64,000 bases of DNA, taken from NCBI GenBank assembly GCA_902364975.1, contig CABJFQ010000010.1, forward strand, positions 28,704-92,703, written 5' to 3'. A model generated the notes under the pieces. That model was not told the DNA's origin. It worked only from the letters and a program-made list of their open reading frames with translations, and ran no database searches. Every line of letters begins with the position of its first letter. Position 1 is the first letter of the stretch. Below are positions 53,740 through 62,188 of the stretch, one piece after another. The translations under genes and the position numbers were made by a program. The stretch is from Coriobacteriaceae bacterium. GTDB lineage: Bacteria > Actinomycetota > Coriobacteriia > Coriobacteriales > Coriobacteriaceae.

Positions 53740-53786
53740 TTGACGAAGAATCTCCATCTTTATATACCTATCGGTAGGCATATAGG
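53740..53786 (+). promoter_or_regulatory. Promoter and TetR-type operator of the first MFS gene
   Basis: TTGACG at 53740-53745 and TATACC at 53763-53768 are 17 nt apart. ATACCTA-TCGG-TAGGCAT (53764-53781) overlaps the -10. The half-site CGGTAGG(T/C)AT recurs upstream of the agmatine deiminase gene. Confidence 0.65.
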
Positions 53787-53814
53787 TTGCATTGCCGATA
53801 GAAACGGAGTAACC

Positions 53815-55095
53815 ATGACTCTCATCGCACCAGCCGAAAAGGACCGCCCCCGTGAGAGCGGCGCATTTGCTTGGATTGTCGTTATTGCGCTCGGTTTAAT
53901 GTCTGCGGGAACAACCGGCACCTACAGCATCATTGCCGGCTCATTCATCGCTCCTGTATGTGAAGACCTGGGCTTTGACTACACTTCTTTCTCTTTCTAT
54001 TTCACCGCGATTCTTCTTGGCCTTGCGCTTGGGCTTCCGCTTTTGAGTCGTTTCATTCCAAAAGTAATCGGCAAACCATGGCATATTTGCGTTGAACTCG
54101 TCCTTATTGCCGCCGGCGCCGCAATGGCGTTCTACACCGAGGTCTGGATGTTCATCGTCTCCGCCGCAGTGATCGGCATCTGCTTTTCGTTCACAACGGG
54201 TGTCTGCATGTCCGATGTCATTGACCAATGGTTCAGTAAATCGTCTGGTCTTGCCATCGGCCTTGCGTGGGGCGTTAATTCTCTCTGCACGCTGCTATTG
54301 AGTCCTGTCATTACACTGGTCATCGAGCAGCAAGGCTGGCGTACGGGTTACATCGTACTTGCGGCCGTTTCTGCAGCCATGATATTGCCCACAAGCGCAT
54401 TTATCATTCGCCTTAAGCCTCCTGATCGCAATATGCTTCCGTACGGAGAGACTACCTCCGAAACCCATGAGAGCTACAGCGCCGATGAAAAGGAAGATGT
54501 CTCTTCGGGCATGGCGCTCCGCGATGCCGCGAAAACGCCATCTTTTATTCTCTGTGCCCTTCTGCTCTGCGTGGCGCAACTCACCTGCTGCATGAACCAG
54601 CTGTTCCCGACCTATGCAAGCGAGGTCGGCTTCAATCCCATCGTGGGAAGCCTAATGGTTTCGGCGGCCTCGCTCTCCGATATTTTCCTAAATCCCTTCG
54701 TAGGCAAAACATGCGACAAGCTCGGTGCTATTAAAGCAACGGTCGCATGGACGGGAGTCAGCATTCTTTCATTCCTACTTCTCATCTTTGGCGGAAGCAA
54801 CGAGACCGTTTCCATCATCGCGGCCGGCGTAAACGACGTCATGTTCGCCATCGTTGGAACTGCAATGCCGATGATTCTCCTCTCGCTCTTCGGATCACGC
54901 GATTTTGGAAGGATCTATTCGATTATTTGCTCAGCGGGCTATGTTGTCGGAGCTTTCGGAATGCCAGTCATGATGAAGGTTTACGGTATGGCAGGGTCTT
55001 TCCAAGGAGTATTCGTCTTCTGTATCATCTGCAACCTTCTGATTGCGACATTTGCTTTAGTTTCCGGTCTCCTCAATAAGACTACCGCGAAATAA
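53815..55095 (+). CDS. MFS transporter (OFA-like)
   Basis: The product is 426 aa from ATG 53815 behind CGGAGTAACC. Twelve hydrophobic segments are seen, split by an acidic loop (ESYSADEKEDVSS) in the middle. It is a clear paralogue of the carrier at 58537 (shared ALGLMSAGTTG, IDQWF, CMNQLFPTYA and GAFGMPVMMKVY). It is probably part of the agmatine/polyamine locus; the substrate is unknown. Confidence 0.85.
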   Translation: MTLIAPAEKDRPRESGAFAWIVVIALGLMSAGTTGTYSIIAGSFIAPVCEDLGFDYTSFSFYFTAILLGLALGLPLLSRFIPKVIGKPWHICVELVLIAAGAAMAFYTEVWMFIVSAAVIGICFSFTTGVCMSDVIDQWFSKSSGLAIGLAWGVNSLCTLLLSPVITLVIEQQGWRTGYIVLAAVSAAMILPTSAFIIRLKPPDRNMLPYGETTSETHESYSADEKEDVSSGMALRDAAKTPSFILCALLLCVAQLTCCMNQLFPTYASEVGFNPIVGSLMVSAASLSDIFLNPFVGKTCDKLGAIKATVAWTGVSILSFLLLIFGGSNETVSIIAAGVNDVMFAIVGTAMPMILLSLFGSRDFGRIYSIICSAGYVVGAFGMPVMMKVYGMAGSFQGVFVFCIICNLLIATFALVSGLLNKTTAK

Positions 55096-55150
55096 CCTGA
55101 CCAACGAACTGCCCTTCAGCCCTGTCATTTGTCTCCGCAAGTTAAAACGA

Positions 55151-55191
55151 AATTGGGGCCGATTCCAACATAGCTGGAATCGGCCCCAATT
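55151..55191. terminator. Bidirectional terminator
   Basis: AATTGGGGCCGATTCCA and TGGAATCGGCCCCAATT, perfect 17-bp arms, 7-nt loop. Confidence 0.9.
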
Positions 55192-55297
55192 TCTATTCAA
55201 CAACTTTTGCAATCATCGCGAACACGGGTTTCGAACCATTCCGCGACCCCGCAAGTCGTCGCATCGCGCTTGCCAAGGTGCCTCTGTTATTACGCGC

Positions 55298-55861
55298 CTA
55301 TTTAAACATGAGTTCGACGATCCCTGCCCAAACAGCCTTTTCATCGATGTCTTCATCTTGGGCAACGGTATTGCTCGCTCCCTCAAGTACGGTGTAAAGA
55401 ATCTGCACGTACAGCATGACGTCTGTTTCATCGGAAAACGCGCCAATTTCTAGGCCATGGAGAAGGATGTCTTTAAGCGCGTCCATAGTTCGGTTGATCG
55501 CCGTTGCCTGACGTTCCTGAACTGCAGGGATTCGATTTGCCTGAATACTGACCTCGGCCAGCACGCGACGGCGCTTTTCATCACTACGATAGCCACCTAT
55601 AACCGAATTGCCGAGCTCGATAAGCGCCGCCTTGAATCCGTCCCTATCGACTATTAGCGAGTAGTCGCGCTGATAGTCGATAGTCGGAAACATACTATCT
55701 AAGAGCGTGGTGAAAATATCCTCTTTAGAGGGAAAGTAGTAGTACACCGATGGCTTGGATATACCGACACGGTCGCAGATTTTTCCAATGGACGCCTTGT
55801 CGTAACCGACTTCTGCCACAAGATCATACATTGCGTCCAATATTTTTCCCTTTGTGCTCAC
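55298..55861 (-). CDS. TetR-family regulator of the agmatine locus
   Basis: The product is 187 aa. The HTH is AEVGYDKASIGKICDRVG then ISKPSVYYYFPSKEDIFTTL. The ligand domain has YVQILYTVLEGASNTV. It lies between the first carrier and the agmatine deiminase gene, and palindromes with CGGTAGGTAT occur at both promoters, so it probably represses both. Confidence 0.88.
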   Translation of the reverse strand: MSTKGKILDAMYDLVAEVGYDKASIGKICDRVGISKPSVYYYFPSKEDIFTTLLDSMFPTIDYQRDYSLIVDRDGFKAALIELGNSVIGGYRSDEKRRRVLAEVSIQANRIPAVQERQATAINRTMDALKDILLHGLEIGAFSDETDVMLYVQILYTVLEGASNTVAQDEDIDEKAVWAGIVELMFK

Positions 55862-55961
55862 GCTTCACTTCTCCATTGCAAATCACTTCCGCATTGCCAA
55901 CATTATTAAGAATGGCAACGGAACATCAATTCGTGTCCAAACACGACCACTATAAACGGTG

Positions 55962-56020
55962 AACGGTAGGTATCGACAGGCGAATGGCAATTATACAAAA
56001 ACACCTACCGAACGGTAGGT
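55962..56020 (+). promoter_or_regulatory. TetR-type operators before the agmatine deiminase gene
   Basis: ACCTACCG-AA-CGGTAGGT at 56003-56020 is a perfect palindrome. A half-site AACGGTAGGTAT lies at 55962-55973. Confidence 0.7.
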
Positions 56021-56100
56021 ATAGTAGTACTATAGCTGGTGTAACCCCGCTATTGTCGCGGCCGGACAGCATTGCGGGAAACCCGACGGAAGGACCAACC

Positions 56101-57339
56101 ATGTACGAGAACTATCGTATGCCGGGCGAGTTTGAGAAGCGCTCCAACGTCTATGTGACATGGCTTCCCGATTACATTCGCGCAGAGGGCTTCGATAATC
56201 GCCAGCCCTGCGTTGACGTAATTAAAGCTTTGCTTGAGTATGGCGATGTTACGGTCAACCTCAACTGTGGCACCCCCGGCTCCTACGAGGAAGCCTGCTC
56301 GCGCCTTAAAGAAGAAGGGGTGGATCTCGACCGTATCCAGATTACGCAGTTCGAAGACTCCAACTTCTACGTTCGCGACAACGGCCCCAGCATCATGGTC
56401 GACGACGAAGGCCATTCCTATATGGTCAACCCCGCTTGGACCTATTATGGCGTGTGGGACAAGAACTCCCCAGAGTGCCAGTCCGCACGCAGGGCAGCTG
56501 TTCACATGGCGGTTGCGCTCGGGTGCTTCGATATCGTCAATTCCGAAATGGTTTCGGAGGGCGGCGACCGCGAGTTTGACGGTCACGGCACCCTGATCGC
56601 CATCGAGGACACGGAATGCCGCAAGCGCAATCCCGAGTTCTCAAAAGAGGAAGTGGAGGCCGAGTACAAGCGCATCTACAACCTCAACAAGGTTATCTGG
56701 CTGCCGCAGCCTATGCTTGAGGACGACGACTATCGACTGGGCATCCTCGACGAGAAGGAAGATGGAACTCCTGTCTTCGGCATGAGCTTCGCCGCCCACA
56801 TCGATGAGATGTGCCGCTTTATCACCCCGAACAAGATTCTTCTTGCCGAGGTATCCGATGAGGAGGCCGCCTCGAGCAAGGCGGGCGCGGAATCGCGTCG
56901 TCGCATCGACGCCGCCTACGAGATTCTACGCGCCGAGACGGACTGGGAGGGCAAGCCCTTCGAAATCGTCCGCATGCCCACTGCCGAGCCGATCGAGGTT
57001 GTCATCGCCCCCGGCGACGAGGACTACGAGCTGTATAAGGGCTTCATCGACGAAATGGGCGGCAAGTTCATGGATGGCACCCCTTGGCCCGAAGGCCCCG
57101 TTCACTTTTATGCCGCAGCAAGCTACTGCAACTTCCTCATCTGCAACGGCGTCGTTCTTGGCCAGCGTTATTACCACGAAGGCATGAGCGAAGTCGTGAA
57201 GGAGAAGGACGAGCAGGCCAAGGCGGTTCTTGAGAGCTGCTTCCCCGATCGCAAGGTCATCATGATCGACTCTCTCGCGCTTAACCTGTCCGGCGGCGGC
57301 GTGCACTGCTGGACCAAGGACGTGGCCGCCAGCTGCTAG
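56101..57339 (+). CDS. Agmatine deiminase family protein
   Basis: The product is 412 aa from ATG 56101 (MYENYRMPGEFEKRSNVYVTW) behind GGAAGGA. It belongs to the peptidyl-arginine-deiminase-like family: DSNFYVRDNGPS with the catalytic Asp, EGGDREFDGHGT, FAAHIDEMCRF with catalytic His, and the nucleophile Cys in GGGVHCWTKD. Agmatine deiminase makes N-carbamoylputrescine and ammonia. The downstream carbamoyltransferase supports this. It is longer than typical (about 370 aa), with an extra segment around residues 180-230. Confidence 0.88.
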   Translation: MYENYRMPGEFEKRSNVYVTWLPDYIRAEGFDNRQPCVDVIKALLEYGDVTVNLNCGTPGSYEEACSRLKEEGVDLDRIQITQFEDSNFYVRDNGPSIMVDDEGHSYMVNPAWTYYGVWDKNSPECQSARRAAVHMAVALGCFDIVNSEMVSEGGDREFDGHGTLIAIEDTECRKRNPEFSKEEVEAEYKRIYNLNKVIWLPQPMLEDDDYRLGILDEKEDGTPVFGMSFAAHIDEMCRFITPNKILLAEVSDEEAASSKAGAESRRRIDAAYEILRAETDWEGKPFEIVRMPTAEPIEVVIAPGDEDYELYKGFIDEMGGKFMDGTPWPEGPVHFYAAASYCNFLICNGVVLGQRYYHEGMSEVVKEKDEQAKAVLESCFPDRKVIMIDSLALNLSGGGVHCWTKDVAASC

Positions 57340-57386
57340 CAAGTTCTTAAACTTGCGCTGCCTGATCCAAGCGCCACATTTACAGT

Positions 57387-57416
57387 CCCCGAGGGATATC
57401 CGTGTTTCCCTCGGGG
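57387..57416 (+). promoter_or_regulatory. Intercistronic hairpin
   Basis: CCCCGAGGGA and TCCCTCGGGG, perfect 10-bp arms, 10-nt loop, no T tract, between agmatine deiminase and carbamoyltransferase. It may tune their ratio. Confidence 0.55.
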
Positions 57417-57460
57417 GCGCATTCGACACTTACCCATCAAACAATTGAAAGGAAATAGGC

Positions 57461-58525
57461 ATGAACAACAGCCTTCGCGGTCGCGACTACCTCAACATCC
57501 ACGATCTTTCCTCTGAGGATTTCCGTTACCTCATCGATCTTGCCTGGAACCTCAAGGCCCAGAAAAAGTCCGGTGTCGACCAGCGCTACTTCCCCGGCAA
57601 GAACGTTCTCGCCAACTTTGAGTGGGGCTCGACCCGCACTCGTTGCGCCTTTGAGACCTCTTGCAACGACCTGGGCATGGGCTTCACCTATCTGACCAAC
57701 TCCCACATGGGCGATTGCGAGACCATCGAGGATGCCATGCGCGTCTTCAACGGCATGTATGATCTCATTGTCTATCGTGCACAAAAGGACGAGCAGTTCC
57801 TCTATGATGTCGCCGACTTGGTCGATATTCCAGTCATCAATGCCCTCACCCTCGGCGATCACCCGACCCAGATGCTCGCTGACGCTCTCACGATGGAGGA
57901 GCAGTGGGGTGGTCTGCGCACGAGCCGTGGCAAGAAGATGGCCTTCGTTGGCAACTGCGCCGGCGCCCCCGTGTGGTATGGCCGTCTGTGCGCGATGCTC
58001 GACATGGACTTCCTCGCCATCGGCCCCGACGACCTCCGTCACCAGATGTGCAAGGAAATGATCGAGGAGGTTGAGGCCTGCTACGCCAAGTACGCGCCTA
58101 ACAGGACCTTCACCATCACCTCTGACCTTGATGCTCTGGACGGTGTCGACGTAATCGTTACCGAGGAGTGGCGCTACATCAACCCCGAGTGCGGCGACGA
58201 GGTTCTGGACCCCGACGACTACAACTCTTGGCTTGGCGACGCCGAGTCCCTGTACCCCTATCGCGTCACCAGTGAGCTGTGCAAGCGCACCAACAACCCC
58301 GACATCTTCTGCATGCACGAGCTCCCCTCTGTTCACAACGCAAATCACCGCGTTGGCAAGATGTTGCTCGACCAGTGCAAGAACGACCTGCATCGTGAAA
58401 TCATCACCGAGGGCTTTGAGATTGCGGACGAGTGCTTTGAGGCCAACGCGTCGGTCATCTTCCGTGAGGCAGAGAACCGTCAGCACACCATTAAGGCCGT
58501 TATGTGCGCCCTTCTGGGTCTCTAG
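57461..58525 (+). CDS. Ornithine/putrescine carbamoyltransferase family enzyme
   Basis: The product is 354 aa behind AAAGGAAAT. The carbamoyl-phosphate site is FEWGSTRTRCAFE (about residues 55-67), and HPTQMLADAL matches the second signature. The amino-acid-side HCLP motif reads HELP (MHELPSVHNANH). Next to agmatine deiminase a putrescine carbamoyltransferase role is expected, phosphorolysing carbamoylputrescine to putrescine and carbamoyl phosphate. The altered motif suggests changed substrate handling. No carbamate kinase is present in the window. Confidence 0.82.
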   Translation: MNNSLRGRDYLNIHDLSSEDFRYLIDLAWNLKAQKKSGVDQRYFPGKNVLANFEWGSTRTRCAFETSCNDLGMGFTYLTNSHMGDCETIEDAMRVFNGMYDLIVYRAQKDEQFLYDVADLVDIPVINALTLGDHPTQMLADALTMEEQWGGLRTSRGKKMAFVGNCAGAPVWYGRLCAMLDMDFLAIGPDDLRHQMCKEMIEEVEACYAKYAPNRTFTITSDLDALDGVDVIVTEEWRYINPECGDEVLDPDDYNSWLGDAESLYPYRVTSELCKRTNNPDIFCMHELPSVHNANHRVGKMLLDQCKNDLHREIITEGFEIADECFEANASVIFREAENRQHTIKAVMCALLGL

Positions 58526-58536
58526 GAGCTGTATCA

Positions 58537-59802
58537 ATGGAAAATGCAAAGTTAAAGAGCAGCAAGGTTTACGCATGGGTTCTCGTGATCGCGCTCGGCC
58601 TCATGTCTGCCGGTACGACCGGATCCTATAGCGTAATCGCTGGCTCCTTCGTCGCGCCCGTGTGCGAGGAGTTCGGATTTGACTACTCCATCTTCTCGTA
58701 TTACTTCACTGCAACGCTCATTGGTCTTGCAGCGGCTCTTCCGTTTGTCGGAAAACTCATCCCCAAGGTTGTTGGCAAGTTTTGGCTCCCCGTCGTCGAG
58801 CTTATTCTGCTCGCCGCTGGCGCAGGCATGGCCTTCTACACCGAAGTCTGGATGTTCATCGCAGCTGGTGCTTTGATTGGCGTTTGCTTCGCCTTCACTA
58901 CCGGCGTCGCCATGTCCGATGTTATTGACCAGTGGTTCAAAAAATCTGGCGGCCTGGCAATTGGTCTCGCTTGGGCAGTGAACTCGATTTACATGCTCAT
59001 CATGAGTCCCGTCATCACCTCTGTCATTGAGGCTGCTGGCTGGAGGACTGGTTATCTGGTGCTCGCTGGCGTCTCCGCCGTGCTCATTCTTCCCGCTTCC
59101 ATCCTGATTATCCGCTATAAGCCCCAGGACAAGGGCATGCTGCCCTATGGCTATGTCGAAGGCGAGACGGTCGCCGAGACCGAGGAGACGACCGAGGATA
59201 GTGCACGTGGCGTTAGCTACGCACGCGCTATTAAGTCGCCTGCATTCTTTTTCTGCATCGGCTTCCTCTGCCTCGTTCAGCTTACTTGCTGCATGAACCA
59301 GCTGTTCCCCACCTATGCCGCCGAGGTCGGCTTTAGCCCCATGGTGGGTGGCTTCATGGTTTCCGCCGCATCGCTGTTCGACCTGTTCCTCAACCCGATC
59401 GTCGGTACCACTTGCGATAAGTTTGGCAGCACCAAGGCCATTCTGAGCTGGCTCGCCGTCTCGATTCTCTCCTTTGTCATGCTCATGATGAGCAGCGGCA
59501 ACTCGACGCTCAGCATTCTTGCTGCCGGTGTTAACGACGTCATGTACGTCATCGCCGGCACCGCTCTGACCGTTTTGGTGATGGACGTCTTTGGCTCCCG
59601 TGACTTTGGTCGCATCTTCGCGCTCATCTGCTCCGTGGGCTATATCGTCGGCGCCTTTGGCATGCCCGTCATGATGAAGGTATACGAGCTTGTCGGCTCC
59701 TTCCAGGGCGTTTTCATCTTCTGTATTGCATGCAACGTCATCATCGGTCTGTTCTTGCTGCTGGCAAAGAAGACTGGTAAGAGCCTCTCTTGGGACGAAT
59801 AG
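58537..59802 (+). CDS. MFS transporter (OFA-like), second copy
   Basis: The product is 421 aa from ATG 58537 after TAGGAG, 11 nt behind the carbamoyltransferase gene, so co-transcribed. Twelve membrane segments with a central acidic loop (GETVAETEETTEDSARG). It is homologous to the carrier at 53815. It probably imports agmatine or exports putrescine; the pathway position is the only evidence. Confidence 0.87.
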   Translation: MENAKLKSSKVYAWVLVIALGLMSAGTTGSYSVIAGSFVAPVCEEFGFDYSIFSYYFTATLIGLAAALPFVGKLIPKVVGKFWLPVVELILLAAGAGMAFYTEVWMFIAAGALIGVCFAFTTGVAMSDVIDQWFKKSGGLAIGLAWAVNSIYMLIMSPVITSVIEAAGWRTGYLVLAGVSAVLILPASILIIRYKPQDKGMLPYGYVEGETVAETEETTEDSARGVSYARAIKSPAFFFCIGFLCLVQLTCCMNQLFPTYAAEVGFSPMVGGFMVSAASLFDLFLNPIVGTTCDKFGSTKAILSWLAVSILSFVMLMMSSGNSTLSILAAGVNDVMYVIAGTALTVLVMDVFGSRDFGRIFALICSVGYIVGAFGMPVMMKVYELVGSFQGVFIFCIACNVIIGLFLLLAKKTGKSLSWDE

Positions 59803-59852
59803 TTCGATTCGTCTTAGTCATACGCTGTAGGAGTTAATCTGCAGCAGCTTTA

Positions 59853-59881
59853 GGGCATCGGCTAACGCCGGTGCCCTTTTT
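59853..59881 (+). terminator. Rho-independent terminator of the agmatine operon
   Basis: GGGCATCGGC-TAAC-GCCGGTGCCC followed by TTTTT. Confidence 0.88.
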
Positions 59882-59886
59882 CATGG

Positions 59887-59919
59887 AATGTGACAAAGGG
59901 ACAGTCCCTTTGTCACATT
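59887..59919. repeat. Dispersed palindrome (GTGACAAAGGGA type)
   Basis: AATGTGACAAAGGGA-CAG-TCCCTTTGTCACATT, perfect 15-bp arms, directly behind the terminator. Confidence 0.85.
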
Positions 59920-59925
59920 GGGCGC

Positions 59926-61059
59926 CTAGCTCGTTTTGCCCACCAACGTGATACGGATGCTTGGATGGGTGTACTCGTCAAACTCGTCCTCGGGCTCCGT
60001 GTCAAACGAATAGTACGTTTTGATGGGGTTGTCACTCGTCCTGATGGAGATTCTCTCGTAGAGCGAACCGTTCAAAAAAGCCTGCCTAAACTCTTCGGGG
60101 AGCTTTTGCGGTGCTAGGAGCTCGGGACTCATGGTCTTGACGTCTACGGTTTGGACGACAGAGGAAAGTTCGTCCAAGTCGAGCTCGATGCGGGCGAGGT
60201 TGTCCTCAAGGCTCGCGTCGGGGTCGATCTCTGCTATGTAACTCACTTCCTTGAGCGTTCCCTTGTTGTCAAAGTCCAGATACGTATAGGTCTTCTGGGC
60301 GTCGGAGTCGCCTTCGTGCAGATAGCCGCGGACATGATAGCCGTAATCTTGATATCGCTCGTAGGGGTCATCGGCGGACACGTACTCGCATGCGGGCTCT
60401 AGCGTCTTGCGGGCGATGGCGATCTGCTCGGCCGCGGCCGCGGCATTCTCCTGCATCTCGATGTTTCCCTGTGCCAGCTGCGGGATATAAGCACCGCACA
60501 CGATTGCGAGGGGCAGCGCCACAAGTGCGATGATCCACTTTTTTGCACGGGGGATAGGCACGCTATAGGCCTCCGCCATGGCCTTTGCGTTGGCATAGCT
60601 TTCGGTAAGTACGTCCGCTGCGGTGGCGACGGCGCCTACGGCAGCGGCGACTTCTGCCGCGCCGCCCAGGTTGCGCACGGTCGCGTTATCGCTGTTCTTA
60701 AGCAGGCGCGCGGCAGCCTGCGTACCGATAACGCCTGCGATTTGTGCCGAGCGGTCTTTCTCGGTCTGCTCGACGACGAGTCGGTGCTGCATTTCCTTCC
60801 ACTGCTTGCCGCGCATGCCAAAGCGCGGCGCGAGCGCGCAGTAGCAGAATATGACGAGCTCGATGGCAGTGAGCGCCAAGGCGGTCATCATGCCCGTCTC
60901 TTGGAAGCCTTCGTGATGGAAGACGATATCGTCGATCATTTCGAAGGGAATGATCAAAAAAGGCAGCACGAACGCCATGGCAAGCGCTGCACCGGCAATC
61001 TTGGGATAGATGCAGTATCGCTGGATACGCTTGCGTTCTTGTTCGGAAATTGTTGCCAT
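59926..61059 (-). CDS. Membrane protein of unknown function
   Basis: The product is 377 aa from ATG 61059. Membrane helices lie at about residues 20-42, 58-78 and 168-188. Between them is an Ala-rich stretch (LGGAAEVAAAVGAVATAADVL). The C-terminal half is soluble and acidic (YVSADDPYERYQDYGYHVRG, LDFDNKGTLKEVSYIAEID). It is probably cotranscribed with the DUF3592 gene 63 bp upstream. No family is recognised. Confidence 0.7.
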   Translation of the reverse strand: MATISEQERKRIQRYCIYPKIAGAALAMAFVLPFLIIPFEMIDDIVFHHEGFQETGMMTALALTAIELVIFCYCALAPRFGMRGKQWKEMQHRLVVEQTEKDRSAQIAGVIGTQAAARLLKNSDNATVRNLGGAAEVAAAVGAVATAADVLTESYANAKAMAEAYSVPIPRAKKWIIALVALPLAIVCGAYIPQLAQGNIEMQENAAAAAEQIAIARKTLEPACEYVSADDPYERYQDYGYHVRGYLHEGDSDAQKTYTYLDFDNKGTLKEVSYIAEIDPDASLEDNLARIELDLDELSSVVQTVDVKTMSPELLAPQKLPEEFRQAFLNGSLYERISIRTSDNPIKTYYSFDTEPEDEFDEYTHPSIRITLVGKTS

Positions 61060-61122
61060 GGCTGGTCCTTGGTGTCGTAACGGTCGTTGCGGCGCATGGG
61101 GCGCGGGGCGCATCAGTTTGAG

Positions 61123-61650
61123 CTAGCGCTGGATAAGAACATAGAGCAAGATGCTCATCGCGATGAGCAAGAAGCCTGCGATGTTAAACATCAGTGTGGC
61201 AAAGTTGCCCACGATGGGGCGTTCGACATAGCTTTTGTCTGGGTTGCTGGGGTTGTAGTACACGGTCATTTGGCTACCGAGGGGCCAAAGCTGCTCCGCG
61301 AGGGTGCCTAGGCGGGCGATGGGGCCTGTCTGCACGTGCAGCCAGCCCTTGGCGTCTTCGTAGGCGGTGGCTTGCGTGCGGATGGGGAGTCCCGACAAGC
61401 TTTTGGTCTTTATGCCACGGAATTGTTTTTTCGCGCGGTATTGCGTGCCGTCGACGGTGTATTCCAAAACGGGATACATCCTGCCTTCGCCCATAAAGCG
61501 ATGGTCGATGACCGTTCCCATGGTCACGGCGGTACAGGCCTTGGCGTTCTTGCGAGCGACGGCTTTCATGAGCGCGCTCACTCCGATAAGCAGGATGCCG
61601 ATGCCCCCAACCAAGATGAGCACGAGCAGGGATATCTGCGAGGTGGTCAC
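61123..61650 (-). CDS. DUF3592-type membrane protein
   Basis: The product is 175 aa with a GTG start at 61650 behind AAAGGAG. An N-terminal helix (ISLLVLILVGGIGILLIGVS) and a C-terminal helix (ATLMFNIAGFLLIAMSILLY) flank a beta domain with VLEYTVDGTQYRAKKQF and MTVYYNPSNPDKSYVE, the DUF3592 pattern. The function is unknown. Confidence 0.75.
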   Translation of the reverse strand: MTTSQISLLVLILVGGIGILLIGVSALMKAVARKNAKACTAVTMGTVIDHRFMGEGRMYPVLEYTVDGTQYRAKKQFRGIKTKSLSGLPIRTQATAYEDAKGWLHVQTGPIARLGTLAEQLWPLGSQMTVYYNPSNPDKSYVERPIVGNFATLMFNIAGFLLIAMSILLYVLIQR

Positions 61651-61740
61651 GGCGTTCTCCTTTGGCGCGATACCGTCATATGTGACCCAGTATAGAGAAT
61701 CCCGCCATCGATGAGCTATTGCGGGGGGGGGTCAATTCTG

Positions 61741-61773
61741 AATGTGACAAATGGACTGTTCCTTTGTCACATC
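61741..61773. repeat. Dispersed palindrome, diverged copy
   Basis: AATGTGACAAATGGA-CTG-TTCCTTTGTCACATC; the outer 11 bp or so still pair, the inner ones have drifted. Confidence 0.75.
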
Positions 61774-61787
61774 GGGGACTGCGGAAT

Positions 61788-61971
61788 CGAGGTCTAATAC
61801 TTTTCCCGAGAAGTGAACGAGTGAAAACGGACTCCCGAAGCATCGACACTTTTGGCGTGCAATTTCCTGCGGTTTTGCCGGTCAAATCCTGCGGTTTTGA
61901 CGCCTAAAAATGTCAATGCTTCGGGGGTCCAAATACAGCCGTTCACTTCTCGGGAAAAGTATTAGACCTCG
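61788..61971. repeat. 184-bp near-palindromic element
   Basis: The outer 32 bases at each end (61788-61819 and 61940-61971) are exact reverse complements. Inner arms (about 61830-61857 and 61901-61929) pair with a few mismatches. The centre has CCTGCGGTTTTG twice as a direct repeat. It encodes no protein. It may be a miniature inverted-repeat element or a structured RNA. Confidence 0.8.
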
Positions 61972-62026
61972 AAATATGGGCGGCGTTCGCGAACGGCAAC
62001 TAGCTTGCGTCCGGTAGCCGGCACTT

Positions 62027-62053
62027 GGGGCAAAGGGACTGCCCTTTTGCCCC
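62027..62053. repeat. Dispersed palindrome, GGGGCAAAGGG variant
   Basis: GGGGCAAAGGG-ACTG-CCCTTTTGCCCC: same core, different outer stem, with the pairing preserved apart from one extra T. Confidence 0.75.
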
Positions 62054-62136
62054 TTCACCATTGCATCGTATCTGGTGTGGAAAAAATATCGCCTGCGTTC
62101 TCGCGCCTGCGAAGAGTTCCTGAACCGCTTGAATGG

Positions 62137-62169
62137 GATGTGACAAAGGGACAGTCCCTTTCTCACATT
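62137..62169. repeat. Dispersed palindrome (GTGACAAAGGGA type)
   Basis: GATGTGACAAAGGGA-CAG-TCCCTTTCTCACATT, one inner mismatch, just upstream of the dihydrouridine synthase gene. Confidence 0.85.
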
Positions 62170-62188
62170 GATTTGAGAGTGGATGTTG

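Larger units (their letters stand above)
61651..62182. other. Repeat-rich intergenic region
   Basis: I see no credible gene in these 530 bases. They hold three short palindromes and a 184-bp near-palindrome, listed separately, and a G8-tract at about 61725-61732. Confidence 0.7.

Noticed and set aside
55215..55290. tRNA-like TTCGAA loop near 55227
   Set aside because: The flanking bases do not form a T-stem and no acceptor or anticodon arm can be drawn.
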